NCBI GenBank assembly: GCA_963070105.1 | Contig: OY718808.1 | Location: 372,001 to 436,000 of the forward strand | Direction of reading: 5' to 3' | Length of the DNA stretch: 64,000 bases | Origin: Litomosoides sigmodontis | Lineage: Eukaryota > Nematoda > Chromadorea > Rhabditida > Onchocercidae | Shown: in pieces, positions 30,417 through 43,091 of the stretch | How positions within the stretch are numbered: position 1 is the stretch's first letter | Layout of the letters: each line of letters opens with the position of its first letter | The notes under the pieces: model-generated | What the model was told of the DNA's origin: nothing | Seen by the model: the letters and a program-made list of their open reading frames with translations, nothing else | Database searches by the model: none | Position numbers and translations under genes: made by a program

Positions 30417-30499
30417 AGCTAACGAAACAATCGGGCAGAAATGTCGTCAATTACTGGCTTGTGCTGTGAACAAGGACTGTCTTAAAGTTGCCTTTTTTC

Positions 30500-30541
<42 letters not shown>

Positions 30542-31762
30542 ATACATACATACAAACATCGGTTGAAGTTTTTTGAATTAGAAAAAGAGAAGAAGGACAG
30601 CGTAGTGGCAGATCCGATAACAGGTAAAAAGCTTTCTGTTGCCGTGTTTCGTGAAGAAAGCCAGCTATACACGACAGAAATTCATAACAGGCGAAGGTTG
30701 AATAATTAAAAACTGAGTGATCAACGACGGAAAAACACTTTTCGTCAGATATCTCACATTGCTGCTCGGTTTGATAGTTCGGTAATGTACAATGACTTGG
30801 ACGAGGGCATCGATTATGCGTACATATTTGCAGCTGGCTGTCTAGATGACTGCAAGAAATGCACACTTTGCAGGACCGGTAAGCAACAACTGATCGATGT
30901 CTTATCTGGCAGTGAACGACCTCCTGAAAGTTTGTGCTACACAATTTATGAAGTATGATAATTAAATTAGTTCAGTAATTTGCTGCAAATTTGAATTCAT
31001 CATCCATCCATCTAGCCGTTACGGTTATTACTTGGAATTACTAGTAAGACTGTTTGAACCGTCAAAAGAATTTTCTCTCATTTCTATGACTAATATTTTC
31101 CTTACTTAAATAATTGCTCAGCTGCAAATTACTAATAAATTTAGCGTAATTTATTTCGTCGTAAGTAATTGACCATATTCTCAATGAGACAATAGTAAAA
31201 TTAAAGAGACAAAAAAAGAATGGAACAATACATTTGATAATTATAAGGTCAAATAATACTAGTGAAATGGAATAAATCTCTTCTCTATGAAAATTATTGG
31301 AATAAAAATCAGTTGAAAAATTTAGGTGAATGCTCTCTTTTGGTGAACTGTGCAACGGACTGCGTTAAACAATCAAACATCAATTTTACCGAAACTAATT
31401 ATTGCATGAGACATCAATGTGCTTATCATTGTTTCGACGGTTCATGTCCAAAATGCAGCGCTTTCATCATGCGACTTTTTACTCAAATTTGCGTTAATGG
31501 TAATCTACGTAAAAAGATAAATTTTAAAGTCAGTTAGTTTTTGATTTGTTAATTTCAAGTCACGCACAATTTCATTTCAGACCTCAAATCCAGTTTTCGT
31601 CCGGAAACAAAAGGTCGTTCTAGTCATGATTTCCTCCTACAAATTCATGAATTCTACCACGAAATCACCCAAAAGGATGACAATTCTTTGCAAAATCTGC
31701 GACATTTTATTGAATTAGCTGATAAAAGCCTTCCGTTTTTCGTTGCAAATAAGCTTCGCTAA
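30417..31762 (+). CDS. Cysteine-rich protein, probably secreted; 5' end incomplete (unrecognised)
   Basis: Three well-defined exons, 30834-30878, 31326-31499 and 31581-31762, join at phase-1 introns to an in-frame stop. They encode CLDDCKKCTLCRTG, then ECSLLVNCATDCV, CMRHQCAYHCFDGSCPKC, then a charged alpha-helical-looking tail (SSHDFLLQIHEFYHEI and on). Ten or more cysteines in ~75 residues suggest a disulphide-bonded extracellular domain. A further candidate exon at about 30417-30486 reads KCRQLLACAVNKDC, a similar cysteine pattern, but its donor is weak. No signal-peptide exon was identified, so the start is unknown. A 165-residue open frame on the opposite strand (30447-30944) overlaps; it runs into the CA repeat and lacks splice-supported continuation. 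I do not recognise the family. Confidence 0.6.
30502..30554. repeat. (CA)n microsatellite with CATA tail
   Basis: About 17 perfect CA units followed by degenerate CATACATACATAC. Lies in a presumed intron or 5' flank of the cysteine-rich gene. Confidence 0.97.
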
Positions 31763-32657
31763 ATACTTCCGCACTTTTACAGTAAACGAAGCAAAATTTC
31801 AATATTTAATCAATTACAATTTACTGAAAAAGAAATGAAAATAAGAAAATTGCAAATAGTAGTTCTTCAGTTCATCTTTTATTTTACGATTTTTGCTACG
31901 ATAATAGCAACAGCTGATTTGTTAGCCTTCCAGTGTGCATTAACACTGTTGTTATGAAATGTTCCGTGCAATAGTCAATGAAAAATATGACGGACAGTTC
32001 AAACGATCAGGCCAAAAACCAGCCATTGATGTACGAACTAATTTATTATGGTCCAACTGATTTCACTTGATAGTAAAGCAAAATAATTCTCCTGCTGTGT
32101 CAAAACATTTTTCTCCTATCCTTTCTTCAACGAACCCAATCAATTCAACTCACATAATATTTCGATATTTTCTAATATAATGGATTAATCCATGAATTAA
32201 TTCATTTTTATGATAAATAATTCATTTTATTCTCTATTTGTTTATTTCTCTTTTCTCCCGAATTTTAATAAACCGCGTCATTGACCGAAAAGGCTTGTGA
32301 CATGAAACCGTCATAAAGTTTTTTCTCTTGCAAACAATTGTACATTCCATAATTACCCAGCTTATCATGTACCATACATTTTGGTTGGTGAGGCTGATAG
32401 ACGGTATTCCTTACGCATTAAAACACTTGAGTCAGCTATCGAAGCAAGAAACGACGCTTGAGGTATCAATTACCACTACATACATGCTTGCCTTATTTTC
32501 ATAACTAGCACTTACATAATATATGCATAGCAAGACGACTTTGTTGAGTTTCCTCACGAATGATGATTCAAATTGAGAGTAATGAAAGAGCAAATTATGA
32601 ACCAGGAATCAAGTTTTAAGTCGTAGTAAACCGTATCATCCCGGACAACTGCCATTT
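31763..32657. other. Intergenic, nothing recognised
   Basis: AT-rich, with several AATAAA-like hexamers shortly after the cysteine-rich gene (for example near 32267). No exon or RNA gene seen. Confidence 0.45.
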
Positions 32658-33890
32658 ATGAAGGATTTAGCGTTTCAGCAACTCCTTCTTTCCACATTAG
32701 CATTCTTAATTAGCACCCTGTCCATTACTAATTGTAACAAATTTCAACATATATTGCTGCATACTTCAGTAGTTCAGTACAATAACACGATCGGTGCATC
32801 AACAAATCATGTTAGATTCGTATTATTATGCATGCGAAACTGTGGGAATCAGCAGATAACATGGAGGATAGTGATTGCATTCCCAAAAATATCCCGATAC
32901 CAACCGGAGATAGGTACCTGCTTATGATGCACATGTACTTGCTTAAGGTAGCGTTAATCAGATGCAAAGTTTCCTGCCAAAAAGCTAACCAATTTACGAT
33001 GCTTTCTCCATCAAAAAATGGCAGAGAGAATTCTACGAAATTTTGTCCACGGTACAATAAAGGGCACGGAATACAGGAAGGGATTCCAAGTAGCAATCAG
33101 ACTTTCCTCTGAGAAATCCAATATATATGAATGGACAATCTGGACAACCTTTCATTTGTCCAAACGCGATTATGGCACTTCAAACAGAACTGGTAAAATG
33201 TTTCACTTCGTAAACTTCAAAATGAATTTGAATCAACAATACTGGTAAATTTCAGCGTGAGTTAAAGCACTTTAGCTTTAGAATGCATTAGCAAATGTAC
33301 AATACGTTCAGAATTCTACCCATAAGTGAAAACGTTTTTCCCAAACGAAAAATTTTTTGATCAAAACAAATCCAATGCATTTACAAGGGAGCAACCAAAT
33401 TGTGAAACTAATCAACAACCTGATTATGACACAACATGCCACAACTATTTCGTAAACTTAAAAAATAATTACACAGACTTAGCAATTTTCGAAAGTGGGA
33501 AAGCTTTAATGGTGTGAATAATGTTAAAGCAGAATTGCAAAGTTCTGGACAAAATCTGGCACACCACTTCCACACTCAAATGAAGAACGCAGCAACTTTC
33601 AGACATCCTGTAAAAACCAATGATCTTTAAAAAGATTTAGAATTTTAAAACTGGGTTTCCAGATAATCAAGCAAAAATCATATTTCGCAAGCCGAATCGT
33701 GCTGTGATGCATATCTAAATTACAATGTACCACAATGCCGATACGGCTCACGAGATTTATTAATTAAATTATGGAGAGTATGAGTTTTCCTTCTACAGTT
33801 GCAAATGAAATATAAGGATCGTGAGCACAGAGGAAATGAAGTCGTCGGAAGATGCATTCCTCCTATGCGGTCACTGAATACAGCAGGCTG
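32658..33890 (+). CDS. Candidate secreted-protein gene, exon structure unresolved
   Basis: The first open frame starts MKDLAFQQLLLSTLAFLIST and continues to a Cys-containing mature start, a convincing signal peptide (residues 1-26). Downstream on the same strand are overlapping open pieces: around 32830-32950 (ESADNMEDSDCIPKN), 33010-33200 (EYRKGFQVAIRLSSEKSN, ending at a GGTAAAA donor), 33330-33515 and 33640-33890 (CCDAYLNYNVPQCRYGSRD, then GNEVVGRCIPPMRS, joined at phase 0). I could not find one consistent chain through all of them, and AT-rich DNA gives false coding-like reads. Treat only the signal peptide as supported. No family recognised; it could also be a degraded gene. Confidence 0.3.
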
Positions 33891-36380
33891 AACCACCAGT
33901 TGGCTGTGATTCGATTCAAATATTCTCAACGGATCACAAGACTACTGATGGTTCAAGCTTGGCCATCAGTGCTTCTAAAATTTCAAAATCAGATCAGCCA
34001 CTAATTCGCATCCTGAATATTCCTTCCTGAAAATACTTCGAAAAACCTAAAAGGAATAGCTCCTAACGACTTGTTAAAATCTCCTGTTTTTCATTGGTTC
34101 AGCTAGTCGCTGATGCAAACAACGAAGCAAACTACTGTAGATTTACCAGCTTTATGTTGATTGATGTATCTGGCCATAGGAAATAGGCGTGAGAAAGATA
34201 ACTCCTAATACCACTTTGATTTACAGCCAGAGAATGCATATGTTCATCCTCAGTGCATCCACAGAATAATTCGCTGTGAACACTCACCCCTTCTCAAACT
34301 TATTCACATCCCACAGCATGCCCCGTCCCTCTTCGAAATCAAAAAAAAAGAGGGCACCACGACTAATTTGATCTATGAATCCCAGATCTTCTAATGAAGA
34401 CAGCTATACTCATTTTGCTTCCAAGCAGAGAGAACTTGCTCATAGTGAGAAAATTCATTGGAGCTTCTTCGCTTCTCAACATACCGCTTGTGAACTTTAG
34501 GAAAATAGGCTTGCAAAATCCCTTTTCGGTATCAATACCTCATGTATCCGTTATCTATAACCGATTATTTCTTGATCGAAAATGGCGAATTTCAGACAAC
34601 CGACAATATGCACCAGCAAAGGGAAGGTCAACAACACATATGTTCTTTTAACATCTTTCCAATATATTATTCTTTTTCACTAACAAAGGAGAAGAAAAAA
34701 AAAGAAGGATGAATCATACCAACCGGCAAAAAACCTATCCCAGTCTGAATGGTCGTCCAAACCTTATAAATAAATGTCTTCTACACACTATGAAAGAAAA
34801 AAAAATAAACAGTCCAAAAAACGCCACTCACAACCGCGGATTTCACTTTCTTACTTCAATAGAATTTCCTGCCACAAGAACGTCCGACTACGGCAAAATT
34901 CAATAATCATTTATAATTCAAATTCCAAACCAGGCGGAATCGGTTTAAATTGATATTTTGCGATCACAAAAAACTGACCAATTCTTTTGCGATAACCGCA
35001 TAAGCAAACCCAATTGTAAATAAAAAAGCGATTCAATTGGGTTTCCTCAGCAGGATTCTAACGAAAATGACCTAACACTTTTCTGCAACATTTACCATAA
35101 TTTCTAGGCTAATAATGCTGCAAAAATTATCTTGTTGAAGCGACTGGCCAACCCCCCCCCTCTCCCCATCCCCATGATTTAACTTCCGATTAAACTGTAC
35201 AACCCAGTCCCATCTCACAAATGACCACCATCTTCACTTCTCCACGACTATATTAAGCATAAAGAACATTTAGTACATACGTGGAAGTAATCCGAAAAAG
35301 CGCAAGAGGATAGACCGAACGCGGATACCGGATCGCATAGCTGAATATGGTTCTAGTCATGAATTCATGTCACATGACTAAAAACCATGCTCAGCTACGA
35401 AAAACAGCATCATTATGTATGGAGGTTAAAGAGTAATTTTGATAAAAAAGTTATACCGAAAATAAAGCAAAAAATATATACAAATAATACAAACCTTTGA
35501 AACTCTTTGGAAAAGTGGGAAATTCTTTAAATAATTGGTAAAAGGAAGCGGTAACATTGGAACGTAACGGGTGAAAACACAAGAGATGTTTGAAAATGCA
35601 GACATGCCCTCCAGACTGGATCATAAAGTTGACAACTTGATTTAAAAAAACGAATCAGTAGAAATCAATGTGACAATAAAAAATACCAAGTTGATAACAA
35701 AAAATTCAAATTTCGCCGATTCCGAATCTTTCCCTCAACATTTCCCTCTCCATTACAAATCAACAAGGAAATCAGCCTACGGTCACGCAGCTGTTTGGAA
35801 GAAAAAAGATGGTTACATCATTTAAAATGTGCTAAAGTCACTCTTCGTCCATGAGAAAAAGAGAGCACATCAAATGGGCATTGTCCGGTGAAGGAACCCA
35901 GTTATTCTCTAATAGGCGTCACAGCTGTAAGAGTACCAAGTAGACAACTACATCATTTCAGCTTACCTACTACGGTTAAGGCTTCATGACGAGATAGCAA
36001 TGATGGAGAAGGCGGCGAAAGGATGCTATGCTATGTCCACTGAAAATGACCTACAAGTACAGAGATAAAGAACGCCTACAAGGCATAAAACCAAGCACTG
36101 AAGTAAACAATGGAAGTGAAAGAACTTTGAGAGAAAAAACCGATTTCAATGACAATAAATGGAAAGATCAGGGAAAATTTCGAAATGCCCTGCTCCTATT
36201 TGCACTAACTCCGAAAGAGAACTACGCTGACATTTCACTTCTACGGGATCACTCCTCCTAACCGAATGAATCAACAATCAACGAAGCATAAACTACTCGA
36301 CACTTCAAAGAAACGCATCCACCGTGAAAGAAGCTAACTGGCAACAATGACTGGCAACGTGAAGAATGACTGACATCTGA
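33891..36380. other. No supported gene
   Basis: Several open frames of 60-85 codons on the plus strand (34394-34651, 34709-34906, 36028-36261) with no recognisable homology and no clean splice partners. A C9 homopolymer run sits at about 35151-35160. Confidence 0.4.
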
Positions 36381-37800
36381 CATCACACCCATATCCCAGC
36401 CCAATGAACCGTGCGAAAGCGTTCCTTCGTATATGTGTGTGTGTGTGTACATGCAATCCAAGTACTATTCCGATGATATACGATGCCCAGCAGATGTACA
36501 CTAATGGTAAGGGCAAGGAAGGGTATGATGTATGGGTAAGGGCAGGAGGAGTAAGGGTGTCGGTAGATGAGGATGATGTGCTGTGGGTAAAGGTGTTTCA
36601 TCTACCCTTCCTTGCTCCCCTCCCCTGCGTGCACTCCTTCCTTATTCTCCCTCAATGACACCCACAGCCTTGCTCACCTCGTCCGTTCCCTTCTTTCAGG
36701 CTCAGAGAGACCACTCGACCACCATCCCCCTCCTTCCTTTCATCTCCCACCACATGCGCACACATATCCTGCGGGAAGCAGGAAGATGCTATGGAGAAGA
36801 CGATTGCGGGGGAAGGGTTGGATGGATGATGCTCCACCATGTACTGGCGTTAACATAACCCTACGTGAATGAAGAAGCCACTGACAAAAAGGAAGCAACC
36901 TTCACGTCCACCGATATGCACAAAGGAGGGTAGATATCGTGCAGCTACCGCTGGTTCATCATACAGCAAAAGACTGTCAAGGAAAGCAATACAGACAGAA
37001 TTGCACGTGTCTTTGACCCGCAAACACTGCTACTGACTAATCAGCTTTTCGATTCCTACTCCATCCTGAAACGCACTGTGCTCCATTGTTTCTTCCTCAC
37101 TCGTAAACTGGTCAAAATCCGCTTCATGCTTTTGAAAAAATCGACATCTCTGTTTGGCTTGTAATTCGGAATGGAATTACTGGATGGGGTAATATAAATT
37201 AGGAATGAGTGAAATATGAGTTAACATAAGTTGGAGTAATATAAGTTAGGAATGAATGACCCCTCTCAGGATCCGATACCGGAGAGCAACCAGTACAGGT
37301 GGAGAGATGACAAGTGGTGGTGATAAGTGGTGCACGAACGAACGGTACGCTGATTGCTTCCATAGGGGGAACGGAAGAGCTACCCTGCAAACAGCCAACG
37401 CAACAGTACACTGAGCCATCCGACCCCACTCACTCACATACTGATGGATAACTGACCGACCAACTGAGCAATCCGTCCGCTCGATGTCGTCTGTTCCGGT
37501 GGGATACGCGAGACGGCGGATAATGACAGACAGATAGATTACTCCCCCAAGTTGGCCACGGTGAACGGTTGGCGCCAAAACATTTGGAAGTTCTCAGGGT
37601 GTGCACACGCCCACTGATGCAGACAACATACCATGCACCCATGCGCCCATGCACACACACACACCCTCTTCCGTCCCGTCACATCATTTCCCTCTTCACG
37701 GCGCCGCTTACTTTCCCGCTTCTGTTCCGTCGAGTTTTGTTGCAAAAAGTTCGGATGCGCGGGAAAAGTCTCGATTGAAAGTTTGAAAAACGAGCGTAGT
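36380..37800. other. GC-rich island in AT-rich DNA
   Basis: About 1.4 kb of clearly higher GC (roughly half, against about a third around it), with pyrimidine-rich blocks near 36600-36760 and CpG-containing DNA near 37300-37700. It has overlapping open frames on both strands, as expected for GC-rich DNA, and none could be tied to a family. It contains a short (GT)n tract at 36436-36448 and a near-duplicate pair (TAATATAARTTAGGAATGA) at about 37190 and 37239. Could be a promoter island, a divergent exon cluster or an old insertion. Confidence 0.45.
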
Positions 37801-38298
37801 GAATGCAATCAGTAAGAAACGTATACATCACGCCAACAGTTCTGCCAACAACGGACCATCATCTGATTCTCAGAGAAGTGTTGCTTTGGCGATGAAGTAG
37901 AAATACTTGCTCCTGTTTCTAGTAACCTTAAAACCGTCCAGCTAAATTTACCTCCTTTCCTCCTACCAGACCGACACTAACTGCATGTCTTTTCACAAGC
38001 CGATATTTTATGATATTTTCATCTCAAGTTCCCTTCTCTAATTGTATAGCCGAACCGAACTTCTCATTTAAAGGAAAATGAAATGTTGATATACAAAGCG
38101 TCGTAAGTATCATTCACAAACATGACCAATCCAATCTAACCCATCCATTGGATCACTTACAGCAACATATCAGAAATATAGCATGAAACAAACTGTTCGA
38201 AATATTTCAAAAGCAAAATAAAAAACAACGCAAAACATACGAATAGACACATATAGCCACACAAAAAATATCAGAGTAAAACTCATTATTCAAAATCG
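37801..38298. other. Intergenic, 3' flank of PSF1
   Basis: AT-rich sequence immediately beyond the PSF1 stop on the minus strand. Nothing coding recognised. Confidence 0.5.
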
Positions 38299-40206
38299 TT
38301 ATTCAACGAGTTCCAGCATCCCTTGCCTAATCAACATCTCGCAATCCGCCACAGGTAACGAGTGCTGTAAAAAGAAAGCATCCATCAACTCTAACTTTTT
38401 AAACTAAATGCTACGGATTCGTCCACTTATATTAGTACCGAAAATCACAGACAAACATAGGGCCAAAACGGTATCAAGCAAAGAGTAAAGCAAGGATTTT
38501 CGAAAAATCCATTAGAACTTTTAAGTCTAAGCCAAATCCAACGAAAGTGCACGAAATTACAAAAAAAAGCTATACCAATGCATTCGCTGTAAGGGATACA
38601 GTTGTTCCATCACTTAATTCAAAAGAACCAATATTTTGTTTTGCCCGAACCTAGAAAAACAAAGTGATGAATTTCACTGATGAGATAACTTGTTGCATGT
38701 GCTTTATCGGTATTTTAAATCATTAATGTTAACTTAATTTGTTCCAATGAAATTGAGAAAAATACGGAAGGAAAATTTATGATAACGAAATTCGAGGAAA
38801 AAGGAAAAGGACACGACGATAAAGCGAAGTACACAAATGAGCCAATAGCGTGAAAAAATGGGTAAATTAAAAGAAGCTGACCTTGACAAATAAATTATGA
38901 GGCGGTTTCATATTCAACAATAAATTCACTCCGTTCTCACCAAGCGAACTTTGAAAATCGGCAAGGAGATTGTTATACTCTTGTAACCATTTCAATTCCG
39001 CTTCACATAGGTTTTCCTGAAAACAAAAATTCTGCAGCGACAAAATAGCAACGCAAAACATTATTTTATACCAATAATTATCTTTCCGAAACAAGAACAT
39101 CCTACAAATGCCCTTCTGAGGATATCATCCCTCGCCTAATTTATCGAGTATCTACTAAAGAGTCCATGAGTAATTTCTAAATGATGGGAGTGTGGTTTGG
39201 TAAATCCAAAATAATTTAAGCAACTTTGTGTTGCTGGTGCTAAACGCCTTTGACAGCAGAAGGTTAAAGGACTTAGAAGATAGCCCACGAATCGAACTGC
39301 TACAAAACTTTTTTCCATTTCCACTGGAAAAGTCGATGTAAACAATATCATTCTAAAAGGCCACCCAAATGGCTTACCTTAATTTTTTCAGGTATATGCC
39401 CACCATATGTCCAACGCAAATGCTTTATTCGCAACATACGTTCATGTAAATATGTGCAACAGCATCGCTTGATATATTCAATACAACTTTGCCTCGCATG
39501 CGCTGTTATTGCTACTTCTTGTTTTCTACTCTTTTCCGACACAGAACCTGACTTTAAGGTCATTCTGAAAGTCTTCACTACTTAAAGATATCAAGCATAT
39601 ATGTCCTAGTAAAGTACTCATCACCATTTGATACATTTTCACAGCATATCATTTCATATTTTCTAATAAGAAATTATTGTAATTAAGAATGTCAATATTA
39701 GCTGTTTCGTCTTTTTTTCTATTTAAAAATTGTAGGTAAGTGGCTGCAAAAAATATTTTGCTTGGCTTAGAATGGAAGCGATACTTGAAGTTTGATTAAA
39801 CAGTTAATTAATAACTACTCACAAATCATCGGCATTTTTCTTGTACAATTTGTTAATGCTGGTGATACACTTCTTAATTGCATCAACCTGAAATAGTGAG
39901 GTTTCCAGCATTATACCGGCACTAATATTAATATTACTTCTCAAATGATTTCAAATTCACGTTCTAATTCTTGTTTCTAAAAGTAATTAAACGACTTAAA
40001 GTGTAGCGCAGCCGATCAAGTTCGCGAATGAAAACGTATCAACTGCTTTGCTTTATAATCGATCTTTTTTTTCCAATCTCCCAAAATTCGAAGCTAATTT
40101 CAGAAAAGGCACCAACATTATATGGGGGGACGGAATCGGGTAAAGAATTCAGTGAACTGATTAGTGCAACAGCATCATCAATTACTGACTCGATGTCACG
40201 GTTCAT
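38299..40206 (-). CDS. psf1: GINS complex subunit PSF1 (GINS1)
   Basis: Six exons: 40206-40117, 39887-39823, 39564-39378, 39016-38882, 38650-38576 and 38364-38299, phases consistent, 205 residues (human GINS1 196). Diagnostic blocks: CCCTYLHERMLRIKHLRWTY matching the A-domain YLYDRLLRIRALRWEYG region, then GENGVNLLLNMKPPHNLFVK, then the B-domain VRAKQNIGSFELSDGTTVSL and the C-terminal CEMLIRQGMLELVE (human CEQLIRQGVLEHILS). PSF1 with SLD5, PSF2 and PSF3 forms the GINS tetramer of the Cdc45-MCM-GINS replicative helicase, in the nucleus. The first intron uses a weak AAT|GTTGGT donor, chosen because it restores the alignment; this is the least certain junction. Start chosen at the first ATG of the exon. 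Confidence 0.95.
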
Positions 40207-41640
40207 GTGGGGTTAGTGGGAACTGCCGGCCGGTTAGTTGTGGCGTTACAGCGTACTCCTGAAATTTTAAATTTTGCATCAATTTTAAAATAAGATAAAG
40301 GATAAAAATAAACGCAATAAGCATAACGTGACAGAGACCAATAATAATCGAAACCGCCTTGTCATAATATCTTCTAAAAATTCTCACAAAAACTTTATGT
40401 ACGCTAAAAGAAAACAGTAAATGAGATAGACACTATCTTTCATTAAGTAACAAAGTAGATTCCAATTTTTTAAGTAATACAGATACAGAATATGAATTTT
40501 ATTTCATAAAGCACGGTATCTCTAAAACCAATTGCAATCGATTATAATAAAATGAGAAGTTATGATTAGGAAAATAAATTTACGCCAAAAAAAGAAAAAT
40601 AAGAGAGCAATAAATCTTCATCCTTTATTCTCCTCCCCTTCACTCCTAAATATAAATGATGAATTAGGAGAGAAAATTCTATCGAGGGAATCCTTACGTC
40701 GCATTTGAAGAGACAGGAAATGAAAGGAAATTAAAATTAAACAAAAGAAGCGGATCAACAGCACAGCGCATGCATTGCGTCTGTCTGTATGTACTTGTGC
40801 ATGACAGATCGAAGACAAGCGATAGAAAACAAGCGCGCTTTGATGATTTGTATTTTAAACGCTTCTGTGAAAAATTTAAACAGAAGAAAAAAGCAATGAG
40901 TGGACGACGTGTATATGTATATGCAACCATTCACTAACTTTCATATTCATTAATCACAGTTGCTTTTAAAGTTAGATTAATCGGATCGAACAAACCACAC
41001 TGACTTAAAGCATAAATTCTTCAAAACTTTTCTCCACATGATTTTTCCGCGAAATGCAATGAATGTGTTGTTAGAATTATTCATAAAAATCATGCCTAAA
41101 CATCAGTAGGATGAGTGATATAACTTGTCAATGACTTCAGTGAAATCCAAGCATCAATGAGCCTCGAGATCCCTACCCTATTTTTTCACAGATCTCCACG
41201 TTAAATGAACATAACCCAGGGTTTCCGATCAGTAATTACAAAATTCGATGAGACGGCACTTAACTAACCTTACTAACCGGTTATCCTTCAAATCTAACCA
41301 ACTGCAATATCACTCATCATTCATCTTTTATAAACCGGTAATCTGATACGCAACCAAATCTTCCAGTACGATATTTCCAGTACGTGAGACAGTACGATGT
41401 TCTTTTCTTGTCGAACAAAACACATTTAGCGAAAGGGATTTGCTCCATTTTCACCTCAACTACCATATGAAGATTGTTTCTGGCACGCATTTCTCACATC
41501 AAGCGCTTCGATGCTATGGCTTTTAGACGTTGATAATTTATGCACGATTTGATAGTTATATTCTTTCTTTCGCTACTTTTTACCTGCAAAGAAATATTTT
41601 TGTTGTGTCAAGAAACCTTATTATTGTTGTTATTATAAGC
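40207..41640. other. Upstream flank of PSF1; no other gene seen
   Basis: Contains the presumed PSF1 promoter. Open frames on the minus strand at 40618-40930 have no splice or homology support. Confidence 0.45.
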
Positions 41641-43091
41641 TGTATGAAGGAAGAATTGGACGATACGCAAAATATTTCTAGCGATGAGTCAGAAAATTGA
41701 AAGGTCTTAAGAAGAATATGCCAAAAGCAGAAATAACTAATCCACTTCAGAAACATGTTGCCATTATAATTATTCGAGATAATGGAACAAGAACATACGT
41801 TCTTGAAAATTCCTATTCAAAATATGTTTGGATCAATTTGTTAGTAATCAAAATTTTGCTTTCATTTTCAACCCTTCACATCCCAGATTGGGGAAAAGTG
41901 AATTAAAAGTAGAGAGACAAATCATGGAAATTTCAATCCTTTATTTTCAACCTTTCCAGGTATATACGAATCATATCGAGGGCAAGATGGTTTGTAAAAG
42001 CTGTAAAAACCTAAGAAATCTAAAAATTACTATCAATCATTTTTCACAAAGCAGTTTAAGGATATTTTGTCTCAACATAATAATTTATGTCTTCAAAGAT
42101 ACGAAGATATAAGTTCAAAAATACGTTAATTACGCATGAAATTTTACTTTCTAACTTTATGTTCATTTTACTCAGATGCAAAAAATCGTCATTTGCAAAC
42201 TAATATTAATAGTTAGAGGAAATGATAAAGGGTTGCGCTTAGAAATCCACAAAAAATTCTATGAAGATACAGATGAATGGAAATACAATATTTTCAAAGT
42301 TAAAAAAACCTGAAAAACAAAATTGAAAACTACCTTTACCTTCGCATCTTCTTACGTTGCTTTTTCCAGATTACTAGACAGTGTTACAGTTGCATATAGA
42401 GGTAATTATTAGTCGTCAGTTGCATAAAAATAAACTGAAATTTACTATCAACACAATTTTTTAGGATCCCACAATCATAATATCCTGCACTACCATCTAA
42501 ATCCTTCAGTATATCCATAGATTCATGGATTGTTATAAAAAATCTCTTTATAGCTGCTTCTACATATTTTGTACAAATTGGATAAATTGTCTTCGGAGAA
42601 TTATGTGCATTTCTCAACGGTCAGACTTCTAAATGTGGATGTTTTAGGATTAAAGATAAGGTTCTTCAAATTCATTTCAAACACTACCTTTTTGAAGACC
42701 TAGTTCTGGTTATATTAAAATTTTTCCAGTAGCAATTCCACCATTTGCTTTTTTCGTTTTTTTCTCCGCCCTATTGACTCTTTTCTCCGTCATAATACCA
42801 ACTCTTTTCAAAACCAAATTCGCCATGAATACCGTGATCAAATTCCATTTGATCAGCTTCCTCGGATCTCTCCCAAGCAAACCACCCTCAGAAAGACACA
42901 CACCAATTCCTGGAAACTATTCTATAAAAATTATTTGGATCCAAAAACGTAAAATTAGACGTAATGGTCGTCTAATTGTAAAACTGGATCAGATACACTT
43001 TTGCTACAACTGCCCAATGTTTACAGATCTTTGTTTTCTTCACTCTTTGTGTCAATCTAAAGTCAGGAAATCAATAAAATTAAAAAAATAA
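41640..43091 (+). CDS. Possible multi-exon gene, unrecognised
   Basis: A run of coding-like pieces on the plus strand, each after a good acceptor: 41718-41846 (MPKAEITNPLQKH, RDNGTRTYVLENSYSKYVWI); about 41961-42050 after CCTTTCCAG (HIEGKMVCKSCKNLRNLK); 42177-42312 after TTTACTCAG (RGNDKGLRLEIHKKFYED); about 42371-42402 (LLDSVTVAYR); 42560-42620 (LLLHILYKLDKLSSENY); and 42733-43091, with a hydrophobic segment PPFAFFVFFSALLTLF then a basic region and four cysteines. Phases fit for some pairs but not for a full chain, and I recognise no domain. It may be a real lineage-specific gene, a decayed one or chance. Confidence 0.25.

Noticed and set aside
30447..30944. 165-codon cysteine-rich ORF on the minus strand
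   Set aside because: It opposes phase-consistent plus-strand exons with good splice sites, runs into the CA repeat as Val-Cys, and has no supported continuation; kept only as a caveat in the cysteine-rich gene entry.
36383..37815. Many overlapping ORFs on both strands
   Set aside because: Expected from higher GC (fewer stop codons); no family motif or consistent splice chain.
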